Of a DNA stretch of 11,338 bases, positions 1 to 6,799 are shown piece by piece (positions within the stretch are counted from its first letter, which is position 1; the number at the start of each line of letters is the position of its first letter). The stretch is taken from the NCBI GenBank assembly GCA_021791615.1, contig JAJYWG010000272.1:1-11338 (forward strand), written 5' to 3'. The translations under genes and the position numbers were made by a program. The notes under the pieces were generated by a model that was not told the origin of the DNA, did no database searches, and was given only the letters and a program-made list of their open reading frames with translations. The stretch is from Actinomycetes bacterium. GTDB taxonomy: Bacteria; Actinomycetota; Acidimicrobiia; Acidimicrobiales; RAAP-2.

Positions 1-20
1 ACGGTCCACCGGGTAGGCCC

Positions 21-710
21 GTGAAAGACGAGCGAGCCGTCCTCGTGATGGCCAAGGCGCCCCGTCCCGGTCTTGCCAAGACGCGCCTCGCCCCGATGCT
101 CGGCGACGACCGATGTGCATCCCTGCAGGCAGCGCTCATCACCCGCGCCGCCACGACGGCGACCGCGGTTGCTCCTGGCGCGACGTTTCTCGCCTTCGAT
201 CCCCCCGATGCCCGCGAGGAGCTCGCCGGACTCGTACCCCCTGGCGTCGAGCTGGTTCCCCAGCGCGGACGCCACCTCGGCGAGCGCCTGGCCGGTGCCG
301 TCGCCGACGTCTCTGCCGCTCACCGGGGACCGCTCGTCGTCGTCGGCACCGACATTCCGCTGCTCGAACCCCGGCACCTCCGCGACGCCTTTATGGCGCT
401 CGCCGGCGGAGACGACGTGGTGCTCGGCCCGGCCCACGACGGCGGCTACTACCTCGCCGGGATGACCCGGCCCGTGCCGTCGCTGTTCGACATCGACCCC
501 GAGCTATGGGGCGGGCCGGACGTCCTGGCCGCCACCGTGGCCCGGGTCGAGGCAAACGGGCTGCGCTGTCACCTGCTCGAGGCACTGCGCGACCTCGACA
601 CCCCCGAGGACGCCGTGGCCCTGGCCGCAGAGCCGTCCCTGCCGTCGGAGCTTCGCCCGCTGCTCTGCGGGCCGGTCGCCGTGTCGCCAGGAGACCGCTC
701 CCATGGCTGA
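21..710 (+). CDS. TIGR04282-type glycosyltransferase (DUF2064)
   Basis: Predicted soluble nucleotide-sugar or nucleotidyl-transferase-like enzyme with a GT-A-like Rossmann fold, 229 aa, near the usual family length. Seen: the N-terminal nucleotide-binding stretch MAKAPRPGLAKTRL (residues 10-23), a GTDIPLLEP segment (109-117, the counterpart of the family's acidic metal site) and GPAHDGGYYLAGM (136-148), with LRDLDTPEDA near the end. These are the hallmarks of the family annotated as transferase 1, rSAM/selenodomain-associated, or 'arsenosugar biosynthesis glycosyltransferase'. That pathway name rests on gene association; I know of no firm substrate. The start is GTG at 21. No strong ribosome site precedes it, but GTGA at 21-24 would overlap a stop in another frame, so it may be coupled to a gene lying left of the window. 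It overlaps the next gene, its usual partner family, by 8 bases. Confidence 0.88.
   Translation: MKDERAVLVMAKAPRPGLAKTRLAPMLGDDRCASLQAALITRAATTATAVAPGATFLAFDPPDAREELAGLVPPGVELVPQRGRHLGERLAGAVADVSAAHRGPLVVVGTDIPLLEPRHLRDAFMALAGGDDVVLGPAHDGGYYLAGMTRPVPSLFDIDPELWGGPDVLAATVARVEANGLRCHLLEALRDLDTPEDAVALAAEPSLPSELRPLLCGPVAVSPGDRSHG
689..693 (+). promoter_or_regulatory. Ribosome binding site for the second glycosyltransferase
   Basis: AGGAG lies 9 bases before the ATG at 703, inside the end of the preceding gene. It supports that ATG as the start and independent ribosome loading despite the 8-base overlap. Confidence 0.6.
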
Positions 711-1575
711 CCGGGAGCCGAGCATCACCGCCGGCGCGTCCTCTTCTCGCTGCCGCCCAGGCGATCCTCTCCCGGTCGCCATCGTCGTGCCGACGTTGAA
801 CGAAGCCGCGGGGATCGTCGCCGCACTCCGCCAGCTGCGCCGCGACTTCCCCGACTGCGAGCTGGTCGTCGTCGACGGCGGGTCCTCCGATGCTACGGCA
901 ACACTCGCCGCCGGCCACGCCCGGGTGCTCCACAGCCCCGCCGGGCGGGCTGTCCAGATGAACGTCGGCGCAGCGGCCACCTCGGCCCCTGTGCTGTGGT
1001 TCGTCCACGCCGACTGCCGCATCGACCCGAACGCCCTCGGCCAGGTTCGCGCCGCGCTCGCAGACCCCCGCGTCGTCGGCGGCGGCCTGACGCTGCGATT
1101 CGACAGGCGCAGTGTCGGCCTCGACTACCTGGCTTGGAGCTCCACCAAGCGGGCCCGTCACCTCCACCAGATCTTCGGCGACCAGGCGATGTTCGTGCGA
1201 CGCGACATCTTCGAGGCACTCGGTGGGTTCCCCGAGATCTCCATCATGGAGGATCTCGAGCTCTCCCGGCGCCTCGCCCGCCGCGGCCGCCTCGTCGTAC
1301 TTCGTGCCACGTCGACTGCGTCGTCCCGCCGGTTCGTCGAGCACGGCACCTGGTCGATGATCGTCTTCATGCAAGTGCTGAAAGCGTGCTACTTCCTCGG
1401 TGTCGCACCCGAGCAGCTCGCCCGTCTCTACCGCGCCGGACCACCCTGGAAGAGAGGGTCGAAGCGGACCGGGCGCCGACAACAGGGCCTCGCCACAGGT
1501 CGGGCCCCGACAGAGCTGACCCAGCCCGTCCCGACAAGGACCGACCGCGCCACCGTCCCAGCGGAGGCTCGATGA
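703..1575 (+). CDS. TIGR04283-type family-2 glycosyltransferase
   Basis: Predicted GT2 glycosyltransferase, 290 aa. Seen: VAIVVPTLNEAAGI near the N terminus, VVVDGGSSDAT with Asp58, the metal-site motif HAD (102-104), and GDQAMFVRRDIFEALGGF followed by an acidic ED (183-184) in EDLELSRRL. This pattern is diagnostic of transferase 2, rSAM/selenodomain-associated, also named 'arsenosugar biosynthesis glycosyltransferase'. The family is normally found beside the preceding gene's family, as here, so the two probably act in one pathway on the same acceptor. The recognisable domain ends near LARLYR (about residue 245). The last 45 residues are a basic, Pro/Thr/Arg-rich tail that I do not recognise from the family. 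There is a hydrophobic stretch near residues 215-235 (MIVFMQVLKACYFLGVA), which could lie on the membrane. Substrate unknown. Confidence 0.88.
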   Translation: MADREPSITAGASSSRCRPGDPLPVAIVVPTLNEAAGIVAALRQLRRDFPDCELVVVDGGSSDATATLAAGHARVLHSPAGRAVQMNVGAAATSAPVLWFVHADCRIDPNALGQVRAALADPRVVGGGLTLRFDRRSVGLDYLAWSSTKRARHLHQIFGDQAMFVRRDIFEALGGFPEISIMEDLELSRRLARRGRLVVLRATSTASSRRFVEHGTWSMIVFMQVLKACYFLGVAPEQLARLYRAGPPWKRGSKRTGRRQQGLATGRAPTELTQPVPTRTDRATVPAEAR

Positions 1576-1631
1576 CCCGCCGAGTACGCCTGGCACGCCC
1601 GTTGCAACCCCCACAGAGGAGACCCCGTTGA
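1572..1631 (+). other. 19-codon bridging mini-ORF, doubtful
   Basis: The ATG at 1572 overlaps the glycosyltransferase stop as ATGA, and the TGA at 1629-1631 overlaps the TTG start of the transporter as TTGA. GGAGG at 1563-1567 sits 4 bases before the ATG. The peptide is very rich in Arg and Pro. My hand count of third codon positions is about 61% G+C, well below the neighbouring genes, which argues against a selected protein. It could still be translated only to carry ribosomes across the 52-base gap. Confidence 0.2.
1616..1621 (+). promoter_or_regulatory. Ribosome binding site deciding a TTG start
   Basis: GAGGAG lies 6 bases before the TTG at 1628. No ATG or GTG suits the transporter better, so this site fixes TTG as its start. 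Confidence 0.7.
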
Positions 1632-3046
1632 CGAGGGCGCTCACCCAAGCCGAAGTCGGTGCCCGTCTCGACCGGCTGGCATGGAGCCCCCTGCACACGA
1701 CCATCCTCGTCGCGCTCGGCGCGGGGTGGCTGTTCGACTCGTTCGAGGTGCAGATGTTCTCCAACGCCGTCGGACCACTCGGCGACCACTTCGGCGCCAG
1801 CGTGTTCGAGCGCGACGCCATCCTGGCGGTGTGGCTGGGGGGGATCCTGATCGGTGCGCTGGCCGGTGGGCGCCTCGCCGACCGCTTCGGCCGTCGGCGC
1901 CTGTTCGTCGCGACGCTGCTGTGGTATGCCGGGTTCACCGTGGCGACCGGTCTCAGCCCGGACCTCGGCGCCGTCTACGTGCTGCGCTTCCTGGCTGCGC
2001 TCGGGGTCGGAGCCGAGTACGCCATCGTCAACGCGGCGATCGCCGAGCTGATCCCCGCCCGGGTCCGCGGCAAGGCCAACGCCGTCGTCATGAACTTCTG
2101 GCCCGCCGGCGCGATCCTCGCCGGGCTGCTCGCCTACCTGGTCCTTGACACCCTCGCCGTCGACGCTGCTACCTCCTGGCGCTACCTGTTCGTCTTCGGC
2201 GGCCTCATCGCCCTGGTGGTGCTCTTCTTTCGTCGGCGGATCCCCGAGTCACCGCGGTGGCTCGTCACCCGAGGCCGCCACGGCGAAGCCGAGCAGATCC
2301 TCGCCGCCCTCGAGGCCCGAACCGGTCGCCGGATGGGACTCCCGCTCGCTACTGCCGTCGCGTCATCTGATGCGGGGCTTCGCCAGGGGCTCGGCGAGCT
2401 CCTACGACATCACCGGGGACGCCTCGCGCTCGGGGCATTGCTCGACCTCGCCGAGGCGTTCGGCTACTACGGGATCTTCGCCCTGTTGTCGGTGGTCGTC
2501 TTGCACCAGGTCCACATCTCCGACCGCGCCATCCCGTTCTTCTACATCGTCGGCAACGTCGGCGGCCTTGCCGGCGGGCTGGCCATGGCCGCGGTGTTCG
2601 ACCGGGTCGGACACCGCCTGACCGTCGGCGTCACCTACCTCGCCGCGGCGGGAGGGATCGGCCTGCTCGCCCTTGCCACCGCCAGCCGCAGCGCCACCCT
2701 CGTGACCCTCGCCTTCGTCATCGCCAACGCCGCGGGCACCGCCGCGTGGACGTCTGCGTATCCCACCTTCACCGAGCTGTTCCCGACGCACCTGCGCGGG
2801 GCGGGCGTCGGCACGTCGGTCGCCGTCGGCCGCGTCGGCGCCATCGTCGGCACCCTTGCCCTCCCCACCATCGCCACCCACCTCGGTGCCACCGCCTCCT
2901 ACCTGCTGGTCATCGGCTTCTGGCTCGCCGGCGTGGCCGCGATCGCCGTCTACTCCCATCGGGGAGGCGCAGAGCCGGCCCGCCAGCCCTTAGAGCTCGT
3001 TGCCTGGCCCGGTGCGACCCCGGTGCCCGCCGAGGTGCCGGCATGA
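1628..3046 (+). CDS. MFS transporter (sugar/metabolite porter-like)
   Basis: Predicted 12-helix inner-membrane secondary transporter, 472 aa, a normal length for the superfamily. Seen: long hydrophobic segments throughout, the loop 2-3 signature GGRLADRFGRRR (residues 80-91), an Arg-rich central loop with PESPRWLV (from 206) typical of sugar-porter and metabolite:H+ symporter subfamilies, and a second half beginning after about residue 260. The start is TTG with a good ribosome site. The gene lies between the glycosyltransferase pair and the phosphoesterase/radical SAM gene, whose start overlaps its stop as ATGA. Transport of the pathway's substrate or product is therefore a reasonable inference, but direction and substrate cannot be read from the sequence. 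It does not resemble the arsenite pumps ArsB or Acr3. Confidence 0.88.
   Translation: MTRALTQAEVGARLDRLAWSPLHTTILVALGAGWLFDSFEVQMFSNAVGPLGDHFGASVFERDAILAVWLGGILIGALAGGRLADRFGRRRLFVATLLWYAGFTVATGLSPDLGAVYVLRFLAALGVGAEYAIVNAAIAELIPARVRGKANAVVMNFWPAGAILAGLLAYLVLDTLAVDAATSWRYLFVFGGLIALVVLFFRRRIPESPRWLVTRGRHGEAEQILAALEARTGRRMGLPLATAVASSDAGLRQGLGELLRHHRGRLALGALLDLAEAFGYYGIFALLSVVVLHQVHISDRAIPFFYIVGNVGGLAGGLAMAAVFDRVGHRLTVGVTYLAAAGGIGLLALATASRSATLVTLAFVIANAAGTAAWTSAYPTFTELFPTHLRGAGVGTSVAVGRVGAIVGTLALPTIATHLGATASYLLVIGFWLAGVAAIAVYSHRGGAEPARQPLELVAWPGATPVPAEVPA
3032..3037 (+). promoter_or_regulatory. Ribosome binding site for the phosphoesterase/radical SAM fusion
   Basis: GAGGTG, 5 bases before the ATG at 3043, inside the end of the transporter gene. 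Together with the ATGA overlap it fixes this start; the same frame stays open upstream but only across the transporter coding region. Confidence 0.65.
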
Positions 3047-4857
3047 GAGCAGTCGCTGCACTCCCACGTCCTGCGGGCGATGTGCACCACCGGTCAGAGG
3101 ATGCGGCAACCGAGAGGCCGCAGCGGATCGCGGTCTGCGGCGGCCCGTACGCCAACCCCTACGCGCTCATCGCTTTCGTCACCGACGCCCGCCATCGCGG
3201 CGCCGAGCAGCTCTACTGCTTGGGCGATCTCGGTGGCTTCGGCGCCGAGATCAACGAGCTGTGGCCGATCCTCCAAGCAGCCGACATCATCTGCGTGGCG
3301 GGGAACTACGACGTGGCCATTGCCCGAGGTGACCCCGACTGCGGCTGCGGATATCGCGACCCCACCGACAACCGCTACGCCCAGCTCATCTACGACCACA
3401 CCCGCACCCACACCAGTCCCGGCTTCGCCGCCTGGATGGGCCGCCTCCCGACCGAGCGCCGAGAACGCCTCGGCGGCTGCGACGTCCACTTCGTCCACGG
3501 CTCGCCGCTCGCGCTCAACGACTTCTGGTGGGAGTCCCTCCCCGAGGAGGAGCACCGACTCCGGGTCGCGGCCAGCGGCGCCGACGTGATCTGCTGCACC
3601 CACTCGGGGCTGCCCTGGCAGCGGCGTGTCGGAGCCACCTTGGTGGTCAACGTCGGGGTGCTCGGCAAACCGGCCAACGACGGCACGCGCGAGGTGTGGT
3701 ACTCGATCATCGAGGTCGGCGACGGGCAGGCGGAGGCTGAGCTCGTCCCGCTCGCCTACGACTGGGAGGCCCAGGCCCACTCCATGGGGGCTGCTCGAAT
3801 CCCCGAATCCTTCGTCGAGACCATCGAGACCGGCTGGTGGACGACCTGTCTCGAGGTGCTCCCCCCCGCCGAACGGGCCCGGGGCCGCTACCACCTCTAC
3901 CGCTCCTCCCTGCCCACCGCCTTCACCCCCACCGGCGGCACGTGGAGCGACGACAGCGACGATCGTCGCAGCAACCGGGCCGGTGCCGATCCCCACGTCG
4001 ACGAAAAGGAGATTGGCGACGCCGGAAGCGAGGACCTCCCAGTGGTGCCGCTGTTCGGCACCGCCTACTTCCCCCGCCGCCTGTGGGTCTACACGAACTT
4101 CCACTGCAACCTGGCCTGTGACTACTGCGCCGTCGGCTCCTCGCCGCGCGCCCTTCCACGGCTTCTTCCCGCCGAACGCTTCCGTGCCCTCGTCGACGAG
4201 GCCGTTACCGAGGGCTTCACCGAGCTCTACCTCACCGGCGGCGAGCCGCTCTTACACCCCGACATCGCCGAGCTCCTCGCCTACGGCACTGCAGCGCTGC
4301 CCACCGTGCTGCTCACCAACGCCACCGTGCTGCGGGCCACCCGCCTCGACCGGCTCCGCGCACTGGCCGGCAACCCACACCTCGTCGTGCAGACCTCACT
4401 CGACGGTGCACGCCCCGCCACCCACGACGCCCATCGGGGCGCGGGTACGTGGGCCAAGACGATGGACGGCATCGCCACCCTCGTCGAGCTGGGCCTGGCG
4501 GTGCGCGTCGCGATGACCGAGACGCCGGAGAACACCGGCGAGGTCACCGAGGTCGCCGCCCTGCTCGCCGACGCGGGTGTCCCAACCGACAGCTTCGTCG
4601 TACGCCCGCTCCTGCGCCGGGGCCTCTCCGACTCCGGCCTCGACATCGCCGAGACGAGCACCGTGCCCGAGCTGACGGTGGCAGCCGACGGGCTCTACTG
4701 GCACCCCGCCGGAGCCGATCGCCGCTCCAGTCCCGACATGCGCATCGCCGAGTCCGACTGCACCCTCGCCCAGGCCAAGCAGGTCGTCGTCCAACGCTTC
4801 CTCGGAGCGCGCCTGCGAGACGGGAGCATGCCCCGCCCCTACCGCTGCGCCGTATGA
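3043..4857 (+). CDS. Variant metallophosphoesterase-radical SAM fusion protein
   Basis: A 604-aa protein with two domains. Residues about 28-290 follow the calcineurin-like (YfcE/ApaH-type) phosphoesterase plan: LYCLGDLGGFG with Asp62, AGNYD with Asn88, FVHGSP with His152, CCTH with His187, and VVNVGVLGKPANDGTREVWY. The first DxH metal motif is replaced by G-P-Y (34-36), the catalytic His of GNHD is Tyr89, and the first His of GHTH is Cys. A charged linker (about 300-335) leads to a radical SAM domain with CxxxCxxC at Cys355, Cys359 and Cys362 (CNLACDYC) and a TGGEP motif. The C terminus has only two Cys (in SDC and the final YRCAV), too few for a normal SPASM cluster domain. Radical SAM enzymes cleave S-adenosylmethionine at a 4Fe-4S cluster. 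Substrate is unknown. Neighbours suggest a role with the glycosyltransferases. It is not the selenodomain (ArsS) type. Confidence 0.85.
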   Translation: MRAVAALPRPAGDVHHRSEDAATERPQRIAVCGGPYANPYALIAFVTDARHRGAEQLYCLGDLGGFGAEINELWPILQAADIICVAGNYDVAIARGDPDCGCGYRDPTDNRYAQLIYDHTRTHTSPGFAAWMGRLPTERRERLGGCDVHFVHGSPLALNDFWWESLPEEEHRLRVAASGADVICCTHSGLPWQRRVGATLVVNVGVLGKPANDGTREVWYSIIEVGDGQAEAELVPLAYDWEAQAHSMGAARIPESFVETIETGWWTTCLEVLPPAERARGRYHLYRSSLPTAFTPTGGTWSDDSDDRRSNRAGADPHVDEKEIGDAGSEDLPVVPLFGTAYFPRRLWVYTNFHCNLACDYCAVGSSPRALPRLLPAERFRALVDEAVTEGFTELYLTGGEPLLHPDIAELLAYGTAALPTVLLTNATVLRATRLDRLRALAGNPHLVVQTSLDGARPATHDAHRGAGTWAKTMDGIATLVELGLAVRVAMTETPENTGEVTEVAALLADAGVPTDSFVVRPLLRRGLSDSGLDIAETSTVPELTVAADGLYWHPAGADRRSSPDMRIAESDCTLAQAKQVVVQRFLGARLRDGSMPRPYRCAV

Positions 4858-4887
4858 GTACCGCCCCACGCTCCCGGCAACGCCCGA

Positions 4888-4909
4888 CCGGGCCGGACAC
4901 TCGGCCCGG
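4888..4909 (+). terminator. GC-only hairpin after the radical SAM gene
   Basis: Perfect 8-bp stem CCGGGCCG / CGGCCCGG around a 6-base loop (GACACT), starting 31 bases after the radical SAM stop. No T tract follows, so it is not a classical intrinsic terminator. It could be a pausing, mRNA-stabilising or L-shaped terminator hairpin between the fusion gene and the glycoside hydrolase. Confidence 0.35.
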
Positions 4910-4932
4910 ATCGCCGTGGGCACCAGTGGAAT

Positions 4933-4949
4933 CGCAGTGGACCACTGCG
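4933..4949. promoter_or_regulatory. 17-base dyad, possible operator
   Basis: CGCAGTGGACCACTGCG is a perfect inverted repeat of 8-base arms around one central A, 41 bases before the ATG at 4991. A second partial copy of one arm (CAGTGGA) lies just upstream at 4924-4930. Its position before a carbohydrate-active gene suggests a regulator site, but no promoter boxes are clear beside it. As RNA it would form a 7-bp stem with a 3-base loop. Confidence 0.35.
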
Positions 4950-4990
4950 GGTTCCCTGCCCGTGACAACTCGGACCAGGCGGCATCCCAG

Positions 4991-6799
4991 ATGATGGAAC
5001 GCCCAGCCTCGAGGATCGAGGACTACGCGATCATCGGCGACGGGCACAGCGCGGCGCTCGTCGCTTCGACCGGGTCGATCGACTGGCTCTGCCTGCCCCG
5101 CTTCGATTCGGGCGCGTGCTTCGCCGCGCTGCTCGGCGACGCCGAGCACGGCTATTGGAAGCTCGCCCCTGTAGCCTCTCCTCGTCGGGTGCTGCGCCGT
5201 TATCGCGACGCCACCCTCGTGCTGGAGACCGACATCCACACCCATGACGGGGTGGTTCGGGTCGTCGACTGCATGCCGGCGCGCTCGGACCATGCGAGCG
5301 TCGTGCGGGTCGTCGAGGGCATCGCCGGACGGGTCCCGATGCGAATGGAGCTCGTCGTCCGCTTCGACTACGGGTGGGTCGTGCCGTGGATGCAGCGCGC
5401 CGGTGACCACCTCCACGGCGTCGCCGGCCCCGACGCCATCTGTCTCGCCACCCCGGTTGAGACGAGCGGCGAGAACCTCTCCACGGTCGCCACCTTCAGC
5501 GTTGCGGCGGGCGAGCGGGTCCCGTTCGTGCTGTCGTGGCACCCGCAGTTCGCCGAGGGGCGATGCGGCGGTGACGCCGACATAGCGATCCGCGACACCG
5601 AGGCCTGGTGGGGAGAGTTCAGCGCGCAGTGCACCTATGACGGGCCGCATCGCAAGGCCGTGGTGCGCTCCCTTGTCACCTTGAAGGCCCTTACCTACGC
5701 GCCGACCGGCGGCATCGTCGCCGCCGCCACGACCTCGCTCCCCGAGCAGCTCGGCGGTGGGCGCAACTGGGACTACCGCTTCTGCTGGCTGCGTGACGCC
5801 ACGTTCACCCTGCAGGCGATGCTACGTGCCGGCTATCGCGACGAGGCCGAGGCGTGGCGGGACTGGCTGCTGCGCGTTGGCGCGGGCGATCCCTCCCAGC
5901 TGCAGATCATGTACGGACCCGCCGGCGAGCGCCGCCTCACCGAGCTGGAGCTCGACTGGCTCCCCGGCTACGAAGGCTCCCGGCCGGTGCGGATCGGCAA
6001 CGCCGCGTCGACCCAGGTGCAGCTCGACGTCTACGGCGAGGTCATGGACGTCCTCCACCAGGCCCGCCACGCTGGCATGGCACCAGATTCGACGGCGTGG
6101 GAGCTCCAACGCGCGCTCGTCGAGCGCGTCGAGCAGATGTGGCGCGATCCCGACGAAGGCATCTGGGAGGTCCGATCCGGGCGGCGCCACTTCACGCACT
6201 CCAAGGTGATGGCCTGGGTCGCGATTGACCGGGCGGTGCGCGCCGTGGAGGAGGCCGGCCTGGACGGGCCCCTCGATCGCTGGCGGGCGCTCCGAGCCGA
6301 GATGCACGCCGAGATCTGCGAGCGCGCTTTCGACACCGACCGCGGCTGCTTCGTGCGCGCCTACGGCTCGACCGAGCTGGACGCGAGCCTCCTGCTCCTG
6401 CCGCTCGTTGGCTTCCTCCCACCCGACGACGATCGCATCGCGCGCACCATCGACGCCGTCGCCTCCGACCTGTGCGAGGAGGGCCTCGTGCGCCGCTACC
6501 GCACTGGCGACGACGGCACCCCCGGCAGCACTCCCGATGGCCTCGCCGGTGGCGAAGGCGCGTTCCTCGCCTGCAGCTTCTGGCTCGTCGACGCGCTCGT
6601 GCTCGCAGGGCGGCGCGAAGAGGCTGAAGCGCTCTTCCATCGCCTCCTCAGGCTGTGCAACGACGTGGGGCTGCTCGCCGAGGAGTACGACATCAGCGAG
6701 CGCCGGCTGGTCGGCAACTTCCCCCAGGCGTTCTCCCACGTCGGGCTCGTGAACTCGGCGTTCAACCTCGCCGAGACGCCACAACGAACGGCGCAATGA
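4991..6799 (+). CDS. Glycoside hydrolase family 15 (glucoamylase/trehalase-like)
   Basis: Predicted inverting alpha-glucosidic hydrolase, 602 aa, typical of bacterial GH15 proteins. Seen: the family N terminus RIEDYAIIGDGHSAALVAS then GSIDWLCLPRFDSGACFAAL, a beta-rich N-terminal domain, and an (alpha/alpha)6 barrel with RNWDYRFCWLRDA (from Asn259), GYEGSRPVRIGNAAS (from 326), GIWEV with Glu393, GGEGAFLACSFW with Glu522, and LLAEEYD with Glu564-Glu565. Glu393 as general acid and one of Glu564/565 as general base is my inference from family layout. No signal peptide is evident, so it is probably cytoplasmic and could act on trehalose, maltodextrin or glycogen-derived sugars. ATG 4991 (or 4994) matches the family N terminus; the in-frame GTG at 4916 would add 25 unaligned residues. 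The stop overlaps the next gene's start as ATGA. Its link to the genes upstream is unclear. Confidence 0.88.
   Translation: MMERPASRIEDYAIIGDGHSAALVASTGSIDWLCLPRFDSGACFAALLGDAEHGYWKLAPVASPRRVLRRYRDATLVLETDIHTHDGVVRVVDCMPARSDHASVVRVVEGIAGRVPMRMELVVRFDYGWVVPWMQRAGDHLHGVAGPDAICLATPVETSGENLSTVATFSVAAGERVPFVLSWHPQFAEGRCGGDADIAIRDTEAWWGEFSAQCTYDGPHRKAVVRSLVTLKALTYAPTGGIVAAATTSLPEQLGGGRNWDYRFCWLRDATFTLQAMLRAGYRDEAEAWRDWLLRVGAGDPSQLQIMYGPAGERRLTELELDWLPGYEGSRPVRIGNAASTQVQLDVYGEVMDVLHQARHAGMAPDSTAWELQRALVERVEQMWRDPDEGIWEVRSGRRHFTHSKVMAWVAIDRAVRAVEEAGLDGPLDRWRALRAEMHAEICERAFDTDRGCFVRAYGSTELDASLLLLPLVGFLPPDDDRIARTIDAVASDLCEEGLVRRYRTGDDGTPGSTPDGLAGGEGAFLACSFWLVDALVLAGRREEAEALFHRLLRLCNDVGLLAEEYDISERRLVGNFPQAFSHVGLVNSAFNLAETPQRTAQ

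Larger units (their letters stand above)
4854..4994 (+). other. 46-codon bridging mini-ORF, doubtful
   Basis: The ATG at 4854 overlaps the radical SAM stop (ATGA), and the TGA at 4992-4994 overlaps the ATG at 4991 of the glycoside hydrolase (ATGA again). The peptide has many Arg, Pro, Thr and Ser residues and no Cys. Third-position G+C is about 69% by hand count, lower than the flanking genes, and two inverted repeats lie inside it. Both points favour a non-coding spacer. A small peptide next to a radical SAM gene could in principle be a substrate, but nothing here resembles a known precursor. Confidence 0.2.

Noticed and set aside
1..24. End of an upstream plus-strand gene (a frame ending in TGA at 22-24, or TAG at 14-16)
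   Set aside because: A GTGA overlap at 21-24 would match the local style, but seven codons cannot support a gene call or choose between the two frames.
391..1938. Long open frame on the minus strand across the glycosyltransferase pair
   Set aside because: It is antisense to two genes with clear family motifs, and its translation is low-complexity (Arg, Gly, Ala-rich) with no recognisable domain. Long antisense frames are common in GC-rich DNA.
2746..3042. Upstream extension of the phosphoesterase/radical SAM frame into the transporter gene
   Set aside because: The frame is open, but this stretch is Arg-rich out-of-frame reading of the transporter's last helices. ATG 3043 has a ribosome site and an ATGA overlap.
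3094..5650. Two long minus-strand open frames (3094-4104 and 4544-5650)
   Set aside because: Both oppose the radical SAM fusion and GH15 genes, have no domain signatures, and mirror the third-position GC bias of the genes they oppose.
5822..6796. Minus-strand open frame of 324 codons inside the GH15 gene
   Set aside because: The plus-strand GH15 frame carries the whole set of family motifs. The antisense product is rich in Val, Gly, Ala and Glu with no family match that I can see.
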